64,000 bases of DNA, taken from assembly GCA_028095005.1 (NCBI GenBank), contig CM051459.1, forward strand, positions 317,380,513 through 317,444,512. The letters are read 5' to 3'. A program made the translations under genes and the position numbers. The stretch's first letter is position 1, and the number at the start of each line of letters is the position of its first letter. The DNA comes from Rhynchospora pubera. Taxonomy: Eukaryota; Streptophyta; Magnoliopsida; Poales; Cyperaceae. Below the pieces are notes generated by a model that saw only the letters and a program-made list of their open reading frames with translations, did no database searches and was not told the DNA's origin. Of the stretch, positions 21,097 to 33,787 are shown one piece after another.

Positions 21097-21326
21097 CTTG
21101 CCTCCGGGAGGGTATCCTCTGCCAACCTTTTGAGGTTGGTAGAGGGCCAACTCTTGATCCGAGCCGTTTGATCTAATCTCGACGGTTAAAATTTTTCGGG
21201 CCTATCAATCTCAGTTACATGTACGGGGCTCCCTTAACCGTTGAGATTAGATCTAACGGTTTAGATCGAAAGTTGTCACTCCACCAACCTTTTAAGGTCG
21301 GTAGAGGATGTGATTCCCTTGCCTCC
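21097..21326. mobile_element. 212-bp MITE beside the synthetase promoter
   Basis: The element 21106-21317 is flanked by the 9-bp repeat cttgcctcc (21097-21105 and 21318-21326). Its ends read inward as gggagggtatcctctgcc and, inverted, ggaatcacatcctctacc, the same family as 5469-5644. The interior holds inverted copies of gttgagattagat / atctaatctcgac. It lies about 700 bases before the start codon of the synthetase gene. Confidence 0.75.
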
Positions 21327-22026
21327 CAGCCAAAATCGTAAAACCCCCACACTCCATTCAAAGCCTTCGATCTCGCCTCCTTATCTCTCTCTCTCCCCTC
21401 CCCTCCTTCAGCCACGGTGTATCTCCGTCAGTAGCTTAGTCGCCTACTCGCCTCTTGCTCTCTCCCCCCGCCTTTCTTCTACTAGCTTCTCCTTCCAACT
21501 CTGTATATCTTTTCTCTTTTTTAATTTGATTTCCATGATATTGTTTCCCTTTTGCACTTGGGGTTTTGACCCACCTTTTTATGCCCCTGATGGTTATAAT
21601 TCAAACACGGATAATCGAAAATTATAGAAAATTGATTAGTTGAAACATATTTAGCCAAAAAAAAAAAATGAAGATATGAGCTAGAATTCAACACTTAATT
21701 AAAGTTTCATCACTTCCGAAATTTAATAGAGAGCAATTAGATAATTGTTTTAATAACAGCTTTTCAAAAGGTCTGTCATGCCTATACTTACCAGGGAACC
21801 AACCATTAAACCCATAGCTCAATGTATGGTTTGGTTTTCAAAACGTTGATCTTAATCAGTAATCACAGCGAGAATTGGGAACACTAAATCACGCGAGTCT
21901 CATTGATGTGCTCTCTCTCACATGTTCTCAGCCGCTCTTCCATTTCTTTGACACCACTCTCTTTGAAAATCTACTAGAGTCCTTGCTTCTGGGATCGCCT
22001 TTCGACCACCCCTTGCCTCACTTACC
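21327..22026 (+). promoter_or_regulatory. Probable promoter and 5' leader of the alanyl-tRNA synthetase gene
   Basis: The stretch 21330-21500 is pyrimidine-rich (ctctctctctcccctcccc), typical of plant 5' leaders. Between the in-frame TGA at 21964 and the start codon at 22027 there are 20 sense codons with three basic and no acidic residues and no ATG, which resembles a mitochondrial presequence that would need a non-AUG start or an upstream exon. Transcription start and any leader intron cannot be fixed from sequence alone. Confidence 0.4.
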
Positions 22027-25000
22027 ATGGAGGAATGGACAGCTGACCGTGTGCGGGATACCTTTGTCTCCTTCTTCGAGGGGAAGTCTCATGTGAACTG
22101 GAAGTCAAGCCCAGTTGTGCCTGTAGATGATCCAACCTTGCTCTTTACCAATGCTGGCATGAACCAGTTCAAGCCGATCTTTCTTGAAACAGTTGACCCA
22201 GCATCGCCACTTGGCCGGCTGAACCGCGCTTGTAACACTCAGAAGTGCATCCGAGCTGGAGGGAAGCACAATGATTTGGATGATGTGGGGAAGGATACGT
22301 ACCATCACACCTTCTTTGAGATGTTGGGAAATTGGTCTTTTGGGGATTATTTCAAGGAGGAAGCCATCTCCTGGGCTTGGGAATTACTCACACAGGTTTA
22401 TCTCTTTCTAAGATATTACTGTATGTATGTAATATTTGAAAGTTGGAGTCTTTTATGCATCTTAGATCTGCTGCTTTTCTAGGTTTGACTATTTTAATTT
22501 TATTTAGGTATACAAATTGCCGACAGATAGGATCTATGCCACCTACTTTGGTGGTGATGAAAAGGCTGGGCTTGCACCTGATGAAGAAGCTAAAAGCATA
22601 TGGGAGAGATTCTTACCAAAGGAGAGAGTACTTCCTTTCGGTTGCAAGGTAAGTCCTTTATTCATCTATCAAATTACAGAATAATAATATAATGTTAAAA
22701 AGAAACTATACCTTACCAGCCACTGTGTCAACTCTCAAGCACTACCTAGGCTTTTTTGCTCCACTTTAATCCTTTGTGGCAGTTTAATGTGAAATGGTTG
22801 CTGGAGGATAGAATGAATCCCGATGTGGATTTCACAGACAAACCCCCTTAAAGCCACAGTGGTTATTTTGGTGCAGTGGGGGTGCTGCTGTTTTGTAGTC
22901 CCCATGAGTATCTGCAACCTCCTTGGCTGCATCTGATCCTGTGTGGGGTTCGCATGGCGCTGGCACATCAACACATGCTATAGGCATTGGGGAAAGGCAT
23001 GGGTTGAAAATAGGGGTTAGGAAGTTATCAGGCTGGAACTTTTATCCATCAGATTTCAATCAAAACAATTAGCCAGATACCCATTTATACACTGTTAAGG
23101 ATTTGTCACCCTTTCAATCGTACTGATTTCATTGGAGAAGTCTAGGGAGATCTGGGCACATTTATGTAAGATCGGGCAGTCTAATTAGATGCTTTATGGG
23201 AAGCCTGGCTAAAAGAGACTTGTATAAACTGGTGATTTTTCTGGACTATCCAATAAGTATCAATGGCCTAGATCTGCTTGTGACTCGGCCAATGCAATTA
23301 TACAATTGGAGGGAAACGAATCCTTACTTGGGTGCACTAATAGAAAACAAAAATGAAAAACCATTTTCTGTGTGAAGTGCTGAATTATTAGGTATATCCC
23401 TGAAAACAGGGCGGAGGCAGAAACTCTTTTAATGGGGTTCAGCAGTACAGATCACCTGCTTTCATACTGTTAACTCAGACTGTAATCTATTAGTTATGAA
23501 AGTGTGGGAATTATAGCGAGCAATCCTTTTAAAACTTTTTGGGATAAGTTTTGATTTCCTTTTAGAATATTGAGAAAGAGAAATACTGTACAGCTTAGTT
23601 CAATTTTTTTTCAAAAGTATAATTGAACCCTGATATTAACAAATTAGACCTACCCATGGCTGCAAACCTTTCATTAGCATTTGTGTTCACTGGAGGGATT
23701 GTGAATATCAAAAGATAACATGAAAATGTCCTTTATACTTATTCTATTCAACATTTTCAGAACAAACCCTAAAAAACCACCTTAAATCACTGTTTCTCAG
23801 TGTAAACTTGCAAAAGTACATTGGTCTGGGCATCTTTTAAGATAAGGGGAGAACTGTGGTTAATATATTTTCATGCATAGGCGATTCTGAGGTAATTTTA
23901 CATTGCTGGGAATATATAAAATATTTTGAGGTTTTCTAGGAGCCAACCAGAAAACATTTTTGAAAAAAATAATGGATAAATAGGCTTACCAGGATTGCAC
24001 ACTAGGGCTTGTTGTTTGTATATTGGACTTCTAAAACTCAGCAATGTTATTGTTCAGAATTAATTATTAATTTTACGCAAAAATTAATATTTTGTGAACG
24101 GGCAGGATAATTTTTGGGAGATGGGTGATACAGGCCCTTGCGGCCCCTGCACTGAAATTCACTTTGACCGATTGGGGAACAGGGATGCTGCTTCCTTAGT
24201 AAACAATGATGATCCCACTTGTATAGAAATATGGAATCTAGTCTTCATCCAGGTTTGCGTTTTTCCTTTATTTGTTATATTAGATATCTGACATTCTGTT
24301 GTGTCTACATGCTATATCAGATACTATTTCACGTGATTTAAATATGCAAACACACTGAACATAACAGGCATGCAGTCATAAACTTTGGCATTCTTGCTAC
24401 ATTGCACATCTTAGGTCAAGCTCTGAAATTGCCCGTAGAGTCATAACTCATAAATTTTGGCATTCTTGCTACATTGCACATCTTAGGTCAAGTTCCAAAG
24501 TTGCCCTTAGTATTGTTTACACTTGCCAGCTAGCTTTTGAATGTCAGTGATATAGCCATTTAGTGAGGTTTGAGTTTTTATTTCCAAAATGAAGAAAATG
24601 TTGTTATTTGGCAGATTCAAGTATAAAGCAGGTTTAAAAGTTTTCTGTTTAGTTTATAATGTTTATGTTGACTCCATTATGAAGAACTTCGTGTAGCTTT
24701 TGTAGCATACTAGCTCTTATTTACAATGTTTGAATTGATATTTATTACATTGTAATGCTTGCGAGATATATTATTAGAATTTTGCATTTTATAGAATTTG
24801 AATTTTTTTTTTATAGAACATATTGAAATTATTGTTTATCAGGCACTTTATCATGCTAAAACACGTGATTCTAAAGATAAGCCCTGGGCGCTAAAAATTG
24901 TTAAATGGCTTTCAGAAGTTTATAATTCTTTGCACAATTTTGGGTTAAACAAGGGGTTGCTAAATTAGTTGAAAAATACTTGCTTAATGGATTTTACAGA

Positions 25001-28000
25001 GTATTGTGTGTTAAGGGTTCTAGCATGTATATTATCTCATTTCTGTGGTTGTAGTATAACCGCGAAACAGACGGCAGTTTGAGGCCATTGCCTGCAAAGC
25101 ATGTTGACACAGGAATGGGGTTCGAGCGATTAACTTCTGTGCTTCAAGATGAAATGAGCAACTATGACACTGACATATTCAAGCCTATTTTCATAGAGAT
25201 CCAAAAGGTAAATTGTACTTACAAAGTGTTATTTTGGAGACAATAGTATCAGCTGGTTTGGATTATATAGTGTAGACATTATGTAGTACAGAACTGCTAG
25301 TGCTACCAATTTAGTGGTTGTACCTTATTTTTATATATTTACTTTTTTTTTTTGTTTCTGCGACGCACTCTTTTGAATACCTATTTCATGGTTCAAAACT
25401 TCAATGCAATCTATATGTATTTGTTCTTTTTTTTTTTCCATTCTCTTGACAGTAAAGTTCCTCTTTTTTTCTTCTGAATCTGAAATGAAGGCAACTGGAG
25501 CTGAGCCATACTCCAGAAAAGTTGGGGCTGATGATGTTGACAGAAAGGATATGGCTTACAGAGTACTGGCTGATCATATAAGGACTCTTTGTTTTGCTAT
25601 TGCTGATGGCTCTCGTCCTGGTATTTAATAAAAACTTGTACTTGGACCTGTGTACTGCCAGTTGTACTGTTGAGTTGTTTCATATCGTCTTGGCTTTCAA
25701 CATCATGGATGAAGTTAAAATAGCATGAGGGAAAGCATTTCTAAATGGTAACAGTGGTTTCGCACCTGACCACTCAGGTCCAGTATTGCTATTTACTACA
25801 ATGGTATAGTCTAAGTAGGTATAGCCTTCTTCAATTGCTGTTAAACCAAGGCCAATGTAATTTTGACATCTTAGTATATTGTTTGCTCCATGTATGTTAT
25901 CATACAATAAATATATGAATTAATAAATGATGTTTTCAGGAAATGAGGGCCGTGAGTATGTCCTGAGACGTATACTTAGACGAGCAGTTCGTTATGGCTG
26001 GGATGTTCTTAAGGCACCTAATGGCTTCTTTAGCAGGTATTGTTCACTTATTCCCTTATTCATGTTCTGGTCAGCATACTGTCTGGTATGGTATTGTTCA
26101 GCACACTGTTTAAGCTTCCTTTTAGTGTCACAAGTGATGCAATGAGAGGAAAGAAAAAATATAGAAGGTGAGATCACATCAAACTTGTGTTATAAGGATC
26201 CTGATGCCTGCTGGTATACTTCAATTCAAATTTTTTTTAGGGTTGTTAATTACAAGTTGGTAGAGTGATCACTTGGCAGGATAGTAGTTCATACATTAAT
26301 TTGTTGCTGGTCCATACCAATAGATAACAGCATATGTGTAATCTTTATATCATGTCATCGATACTTCTACTTGATATTCTACAATCACTGGCTCTTATAG
26401 TTCTTGTTATTTGGTGCTTAAGGCTTGTAGATGTTGTTGTACAAGTGATGGGCGATGTATTTCCTGAGCTTCGGCAACACAAAGCCAAAATTGAAGAAAT
26501 TATCAAGGAAGAAGAAGAAAGCTTTGGGAGGACTTTGGCAAAGGTCAGCCTGACTAAAGTTTAAAATTGACTGGGACATAATAATAATACTTCTTTCTGT
26601 TTTTTTTACTAATAATTGGCAGAATTGCTACTTGAATTTCAGGGAAAGGAAAAGTTTGAAAAGGCAGTCCAAGATGTTCAAGGGAATATGCTTAGTGGGC
26701 AGGCAAGTTTTTTTTTTTTTTTTTTAATGCTGCTTGAATGGGAAATGTTGAGCCTTTGAAATTAACAAGCCTGAAATATCTTTGCATGTGAACTTCTTTT
26801 TGCAAACTGTTAATTTACTATTTACATTCTTTTCCATTGAATTGATGTCTTGGCTTGTTTAACTTTAAGTTTGTGCTGCTATCTTCTTGGAATCAACTTC
26901 CATTCCATTCTGTTTGATGCTTTATGCATGCCACATTTCCTACTTTTAGCAATCTAATAGTTGCACTTTCATACTCTTATGGTGATCAGGAAGCATTCAT
27001 TCTATGGGACACTTATGGCTTTCCATTAGATTTGACCCAGGTCTGCATTTTGTGTTTCTATTGATCTGTAATTTACCTCTGACTCATGTTTTGGTTGCAT
27101 TTGTGCTCTTTCTCTTTTTAAGTGGTTGTTGTATTTTGGTCAATAGCTAATGGCTGAGGAAAGGAAACTGTCTGTTGATGTCAATGGATTCAATGCTGCA
27201 ATGGAAGAAGCCCGGCAAAAAGCTAGAAATGCTCGAAATAAGGTCCTTCTCTATCAAATTTGCCTAGTTTGGAAAAGTCGTACACTGTCGCACACCCCGC
27301 ACAAACCCAGTTTAGAAAGGTGTAGAGAGAGGGACATAGTTAGGGATAATAAGGAAATTATTTTCTTGTTCAAATAATTGCAGGTGGTAGGTGAATCAAT
27401 TGCAATGGATGCTGAGGCGACAGCACAGCTGCGCAAGAGTGGTGTAAATGCTACAGATGATAGTCACAAGTTTATTTGGCATGAGGTCTGATAAAAAAAC
27501 ATCTCATTTTGATGTACTGTTAAAAATTGAGATGCTATATATTGTTGAGGATATATCTAGAAGTGTCATCTAAATGCTTTTGTTACTTTTTCTTTCTTTA
27601 GGATCTTGAGAGTGTGGTCAAGGCCATATACACTGGCTCTGAATTTGTAAAAAGTTCCACTGGGGAGCATGATGTGGGTATTGTTTTGGAAAGAACAAGT
27701 TTCTATGCTGAGCAAGGTGGACAGGTATTGATTCCTCATTGTTTGAAAACATTGTTTACAAGTTCATGAATAATATACTAAAAGAACAGGCATGATTTTT
27801 ACTTTTCTTTTGATCTTTGACAGATTTTTGATACTGGGTCAATTGAAGGGCCTTTTGGGTCATTTATGGTGACTAATGCTCAGGTCTATGCTGGTTATGT
27901 TGTTCACATTGGTTCATTTAGACAGGTTGGCAAGCCTTTGTCGGTGGGGGATAAAGTCACATGCAAGGTTTTTATCTGTAAAAGTGGATCTCATTTGTAG

Positions 28001-30638
28001 TTATTTTGGCCGTAGTCTCTAAATTGTGATTTAAATGTTATTATTAGGTTGACTATGGAAGACGGACACTAATTGCGCCAAACCACACGTGCACACATAT
28101 GCTCAATTTTGCTCTAAGGGTATGTTTCTCCATACGATTTATCATCTTGATGTTGGAATACCACTACTTGGTCCTGTTAGTCAAACCTGACCAATCTAAT
28201 TGCACGCATCGATGGTTGGTATTATTTCCAGATCAGTAAAGGTACAAGGAGTGACTTCTAGGCCTGTTAATGCTCTTGCTACTGTTGGATTGATTATTGT
28301 ACATGGAAATTGAAAGCTTACCTGAGTTATTTGTAATAATTTGAGCTTTGGAGTGCAGGAGGTGCTTGGTGATCATATTGACCAGAAAGGTTCCATTGTT
28401 CTTCCGGAGAAACTGAGATTTGATTTTTCTCATGGTAGAAGAACTATAACTTTTATCTAATTTTAACTATTATTGTACCCAAGTTTACGAGTAGAAACTA
28501 GTACCTGACATAAGAAGCTTAGTTTTAACCAGCTATATAATTAATTTTACCACATATTTCAGTGAATAGAAAATGAAAAATAGGTACAAGGACTCGATTG
28601 GTTCATGTTGCATTGGCTATGTTTATGTTGATGTAATCACCTAGAAGATTGAATTCATTTATATATTCCACTTCTTTTGAAGAGAAATTTAAATGGACCT
28701 CCAAAAGATAAAAAGTCTTGATATAATAAAATAACAGGCAAGCCCGTATCTCCTGAGGACCTGAAAAAGATTGAATCAATCGTCAACAAGCAGATCGAAG
28801 ACGAGCTGGATGTGTATGCACAAGAAGTTACCCTTGCTTCTGCAAAGCGTATAACTGGGCTAAGGGCTGTATTTGGGGAAGTAAGATTCCGCTTTCATTC
28901 TTTATTACGTCCATTTTCATAATTTTTGAAGTAGGATAATTCACTTCAGTTTGCAGTTCATAGTAGTAATCAATACCATACCCCCAGCAAGGCACCAAAT
29001 GACCATGGTTCTATTGGGGATTAGTTAAAAAAAAAATACCCTCACTAAAGTAAAAAAAGTAAAAATGGAAAGAAAATTGTAAATGCTCTGATCTTTGCTT
29101 GGAAGAAAAAAAAATTGCTTTAAAATTCAGTAATTCCAATTATTTATCAACAGATATACCCTGATCCAGTTAGAGTTGTTTCCATTGGCCAAAAAGTTGA
29201 CAATCTACTCAGTGACCCAGAGAACAAAGAATGGCTCTCCATATCAACAGAGTTGTGTGGAGGTACATATGCATATGAAAACATTGTTCTGAATAGGCTT
29301 GGCAATTTTTTTTCTCATATTGTTCGAGTAATTAACATCTATATGACAATATAACAAAATTCTTGTCAAGGGAGTCATATTTCAAACACAAGAGAGGCCA
29401 AGGCATTTGCACTTTTACAAGAGGAGGGCATTGCAAAGGGTGTTCGAAGAATCACAGCTGTTACAACTGAATGCGCGTATAAGGCTATGGAGCTTGCTTC
29501 GTCATTTTATAGTGAATATGAGGATGTTGTCAAATCGGATGGCAGCACACAAGAGAAGGTATGTTCCTCCTGTCAATTATCAGCACACCTTGTCATTTGT
29601 CAACTATGAAACTGGATAAAAAAAATTTGCACCATCATGAGTTTATTAGAAAGAAACTTCGGTATTTCTGAAGAGGTATTTTTTATATTTTTGTTTTGAA
29701 GTTATATGTAATATGTATATTGAATTCATTACAGAAAGTTGCTTCTTTGAAGAGTCGTATAGATGCTGCTGCTATTCCTGCAGCAACAAAAGCAGATCTA
29801 AGGGGGAAAATTTCCAAGCTAGAGGTATTATTTCTTCTATTATCATGATTAGTAATACCCTTATGTGCACACATAATCATCTCTTCTGATATGAATCCAT
29901 GTGAACATATCAGGAACAACTGAGGAAGGCAAAAAAGAAGCAAGGAGAGGAAAACATCCAGAAGGCCATCAAGGTAGCAACGGACATTGCAGAGGCTGCA
30001 GTAGCTGAGGGGAAGCCTTTTTGTGTCACTCGGCTTGATGTCGGTCTTGACACCACTGCTGCTCGGGAAGCAGTCGTGAAAGTCATGGATAAATTGGTAT
30101 GCAAGCCTAATGTTTGGGTTCTGGTATTACATTTTAAAGCTGATTTAGGGCTTTTTTTTTGTGAGTATCAGATATTGGGATTTACCCAAATAGTACACGT
30201 GTTGATACTCCTAACTTAAGTATTGTTGATCTTACTCATGTGGTTGTTGCTATTGTCTATTAACTCCTCTGTACTAATCTTGTGCAGAGTCTACCAATAA
30301 TGGTATTTAGCTCTGACGAGGCATTAAATAAGGCTGTTATATATGCTGCCGTGCCCCCAGAAAAGGATGGAATTAAGGTGCTAGAATGGCTCACTGCTGC
30401 CCTGGCCCCACTTAATGGTAAAGGTGGTGGGGGTAAGAATGGGATTGCACAAGGACAGGTATATTATAACATGCTAGACGAGAAATATAAACATATGGAT
30501 ATTTAGAAGTAGGGTACTTCTAATAGCAGTTGGTATATAACATATGGATTTTTGTTTGGATTTCAGGGAAGCAATGCATCACGTGTAGAGGAGGCCATGG
30601 ATATTGCTACAAAGTTTGCTTCAATGAAATTACGATAA
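22027..30638 (+). CDS. ALATS: Alanyl-tRNA synthetase, 22 coding exons, 945 aa
   Basis: This class II enzyme charges tRNA-Ala and clears mischarged Ser/Gly. Coding exons: 22027-22395, 22508-22648, 24106-24252, 25055-25207, 25491-25620, 25940-26036, 26423-26543, 26643-26702, 26990-27040, 27147-27242, 27384-27485, 27602-27724, 27824-27967, 28048-28119, 28359-28434, 28738-28880, 29154-29262, 29371-29558, 29735-29824, 29914-30096, 30288-30458, 30567-30638. All join in frame. Aminoacylation domain: TLLFTNAGMNQFKPIFL in exon 1, LGNWSFGDYF near residues 100-109, DNFWEMGDTGPCGPC starting exon 3, motif 3 GMGFER at 239-244. Editing domain zinc ligands: H591 and H595 (HTCTH), C710 and H714 (CGGSH). Exons 19-22 encode a coiled region and the C-Ala domain ending in MKLR. 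All introns are GT-AG except one GC-AG. The start is the first in-frame ATG after a TGA at 21964. Plant homologues are often dual-targeted to mitochondria; no AUG-started presequence is seen here. Confidence 0.95.
22649..24105 (+). other. Large second intron of the synthetase gene
   Basis: At about 1.46 kb this is the longest intron of the gene, running from gtaagtcc to gggcag. It contains no gene or recognisable transposon. Short open stretches here are not conserved coding sequence. Confidence 0.8.
24375..24510. repeat. Tandem duplication in intron 3 of the synthetase gene
   Basis: A segment of about 68 bp containing tttggcattcttgctacatt and cacatcttaggtcaag occurs twice in direct order (from about 24379 and 24446). 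The copies differ at only a few bases. It lies well inside the intron. Confidence 0.7.
26703..26989 (+). other. GC-AG intron of the synthetase gene
   Basis: Exon 8 ends cag and the intron starts gcaagt, the strong donor form expected of the rare GC-AG class (cag|gcaagt), and ends gatcag before gaagcattc. Only this junction keeps the frame through the GNMLSGQ|EAFILWDTYGFPLDLTQ segment. Confidence 0.85.
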
Positions 30639-31260
30639 TGTTTTTAGTTGTGTTGTGAATTATGAGGTGTTCTTGTGTTGTTGGATTAGCGCAATCAATT
30701 ATTGATTAATTTGGAACTGATTATTCTCTTCTAAATTAGTCAATATTTTTTGCTATAAAGTTATTGAGAACAATGTGTAAGGCAACATTTGACATTTTAT
30801 TGTCACTGGTCTTATTATGATTCATATTTGAAGCCAACCTGTAGATGATGATATGATTTAAATTTTGGTTGAGAAAAGGTCACATCCTTTTTTAGATGTA
30901 CTTTTCAAACAGGTTAGATGGTCACTGTTACATGTGGCAATAGGGGTATGTAATTTTGGATCAGAATAGGTCTGATGCGGGTTGCATTTTAGATTGTCCG
31001 ACTTCAAATTATGTTTGAGTTAGGCGCCAGTGAAGTTGGATTAGATTTAATATTGTACGGTTTAAGATCCAATTGGGGTTGATTTAGTTCTGACTTAGTC
31101 ATGTTTCGGATTATTTTAAAATTTAATTTAAGATTTTCTCTTTGACCGAATTTCAGATTGTTAGACCTTGGATTATTCTGGACTTCAAGGTTCAGGTTGG
31201 ATTGCTTTAGTTTAATTACTGAGTTGTTTTTCAATGCACAGTCAAAATTCTGAGTTTGCT
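30639..31260. other. 3' flank of the synthetase gene and ggatt-rich degenerate repeat
   Basis: 30639-30900 is probably 3' UTR and flank; no perfect AATAAA is obvious near the stop. From about 30950 to 31210 the sequence is rich in short degenerate motifs such as ttggatta and ttcagatt, resembling a decayed element. No gene is supported. Confidence 0.4.
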
Positions 31261-31439
31261 TTTGATCAATAACTTAGTCTAAAATGGGGACAATAGACGG
31301 TAGTAAGTTAATGTAATCTGACATATTTATATGGAAAAAGAAATGTAAGGGGGAAAAACAAAACCACATTAGTATCAAAACCTAATAAATGTAAGAGAAG
31401 CACTTTTGAGCTGGAATAATATCAATACTTCCTGTCAAA

Positions 31440-31640
31440 ACTCGTTACAATTTTTCCAAAAGCGTTAGAATCAATGCAGGCTAAACGCCTAAAGACCCTA
31501 AATTGAGAAACTTCCTGTCAGTAACTCACAAAAGCAACATAGAAAAGTTAGAATCAATGCATTATACACTAAGGCTAAACGCCTAAACTGTGAAACTTCC
31601 TGTCACTAACTCACAAATGCAACAAAGAAACGGTCGGACC
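31440..31640. repeat. Tandem duplication with ggctaaacgcctaaa
   Basis: A segment containing gttagaatcaatgca, ggctaaacgcctaaa and gaaacttcctgtca occurs twice in direct order (from about 31465 and 31548). The second copy has about ten extra bases. It lies just downstream of the minus-strand exon candidate. Confidence 0.65.
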
Positions 31641-31772
31641 AAGAACCAAACAATATGCAACCAAATACTATCACACGCACAATTCATATAAAATCCGTAC
31701 CTTTTCTCTACACACACAATTCATATACACTAACACAACCTCACAATTCATACACTCCTCCCATTTGAACCG

Positions 31773-32280
31773 CTAGCTCCTCACATCTGAATTGCTCCTC
31801 CCATCTGAACTGAACCGCTCCTCCCGTTTGAACTGAACCTCTCCTCCCATTTGAACCGCTCCTCTCTTTTGAACCGCTCTCCTCGTCGACAAGTTGAGCA
31901 AACCCATCACACCATGCCATATTTTTGGAAGTTTGCTCAAGAACTGGTCACCAATATCGGATGGATCAGTATTGGTATGGAATAGAATGTCAACACGATC
32001 GCAGGGATGACCAATAATGCATAAGTCGCTACAATCCACAATTTCTAGACCGCGCCTTGATGATTCGGTCGTGAGTTGAGTTCTGAAAGCTTCAACGATC
32101 ACATGTGAAGGAGGCGGTGGTCGATACTGAGTAGTATGCATCCCAATATACTTCATTGGTTCGAATTTGCGGGAGCAGTGAAGAAAATGTGCATGATAGT
32201 AAAGGGAGCTCGCTGAGATAGTAATATCCACAAGGAAAATTTTGTATGGTTCGGTCCATGCCCCAACAATTCTAAAACAA
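31773..32280 (-). CDS. Possible terminal exon of an unrecognised gene
   Basis: On the minus strand an acceptor-like tttgtatttgtag (ending at 32281) opens a frame that runs to a stop at 31773, about 168 codons. It begins with a segment including CFRIVGAWTEPYKIFLVD, continues through SLCYY-like aromatic text, a proline run (RPPPPSH), and DLCIIGHPCDRVDILFHTN, and ends in a basic, repeated tail (RRAVQKRGAVQMGG). The first 115 residues look like ordinary protein; the tail may have arisen from short DNA repeats (ctcctcccatctgaac type). I do not recognise a family, and no upstream exon could be joined with confidence. It could be the last exon of a resident gene or a captured fragment. Confidence 0.3.
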
Positions 32281-32289
32281 CTACAAATA

Positions 32290-33750
32290 CAAATACAAAT
32301 TTAATTAATCATGCATTGTTATATAATTAGACTACTATGATAGAGAATGGCAGTTTGGAACACTACTGGGCCCAAATTTCAATTTTTTTCAATATCCATT
32401 AGTAATTACCAGGTAATTGCACTCCCTAATTGCATACTGGGACCAAATTTAAGTTTAATTTAATACTCATTCCCAAGTAGTCAATTACTAAGAAGATTTC
32501 AAAAGTATACTAATGAGCACACATTTCAATACACACAATATAATATTAACAACAACAATTTAAAAACTAGTATAACTGAAATAATAACAATACCAATTGA
32601 GTGCGCACATTTCAAATTAAAATCACAATATAATAGTTAATTACCTATTTCAAACCTAGTCTAATTAACTGAAATAGTAACAATACCAATTGTGCACACA
32701 TTTCATTCATAAGTCACAATGTAATAATAACAATATCAATTGTGCACACTTGATTCAAAGACACAATATAAGAGTAATAGTAACAATTTTAAAAATAAAA
32801 TAATTACGAGTTAGAGAGCACATAATTCTAATCATCAATCTGCTCCATAAATGACATAATCATAAGGAAGAGGAAAAAGATGCAAGAAATCGTAAGCCTC
32901 ACCACTTCTCCGTTTTGTTATTTGTATTCTTTGTGTTTTTCACAATGAACACTAGTAACAAAATCAGGCCTCTACTAGCTTTCCTCCATATCTCCACATC
33001 TACTTTTCGCTTCTCAATCAGGCTACGCATCAGCATATTAGTGGATATAATGAGTGATATCAAATCATATAAAGGAGAAAGGCAAATGTCATGTCCCATG
33101 TGTCCTTAATAAGGTCCACAAAGAAGATATACAAAGTCTAAAGCTCATAAGAGCAGTGAGGCATGTCGAGTGGAAAACTTCCATCAATTTATGTATTTGA
33201 ACAAAAGAAATTGAACTTAATAAACTAAATAGGTTCTTGTATCTAATTTAAACATTCAGTATTGATCAAGAGGAGGAAGAAATGTCAAAAGGGAAAAAAA
33301 ATTATAATTTGAGCCATTTATGATCATTTTGTAATTAAGCACACATAGCAAACTAACTAGCAAGTAAGCACATATAACAACCTAAATATCAAGTAAGCAC
33401 ATATAATAGCCGAAATCAGTAGGCACATGTTTTTTTATATTGATGAGATAGAAATTATATTTTTAAAAGGGTAAATATCTGTCAATTGAAATGTAGAAGA
33501 TGTATCTAGCTAGGTGTATATAAACAATTGAATATTTAATACCGTTATTTTATTGATTTTCTCTAATATTTTATTGTATATAAATGGTGTTAAATATTTT
33601 TTAGTTGTTTTGTATTAATTTGTTGGTTCTCTTTAAACATTTTGAAGATAAATATTATCTTTGAACATGATGTTTATGACACTTTTTATTTACAGCCAAA
33701 TATTAAATTCATATCTTGTGCATGAACTCAACACACAAAACAGACTATTA
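32290..33750. other. AT-rich intergenic DNA with one weak exon candidate
   Basis: On the minus strand 33099-32899 is open and contains a plausible segment (IEKRKVDVEIWRKASR) that might be an exon related to 31773-32280, but no confident splice chain was found. The remainder, including several tracts rich in caatacacac/caattgtgcacac, shows no gene. Confidence 0.25.
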
Positions 33751-33787
33751 TTGTATTGTATGGCATGTGAACTGTGAGGAAGGTAGA

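Noticed and set aside
21310..21627. 105-codon plus-strand frame upstream of the synthetase
   Set aside because: Pro/Ser/Leu-rich output of a CT-rich leader; it is not in frame with the synthetase and has no domain.
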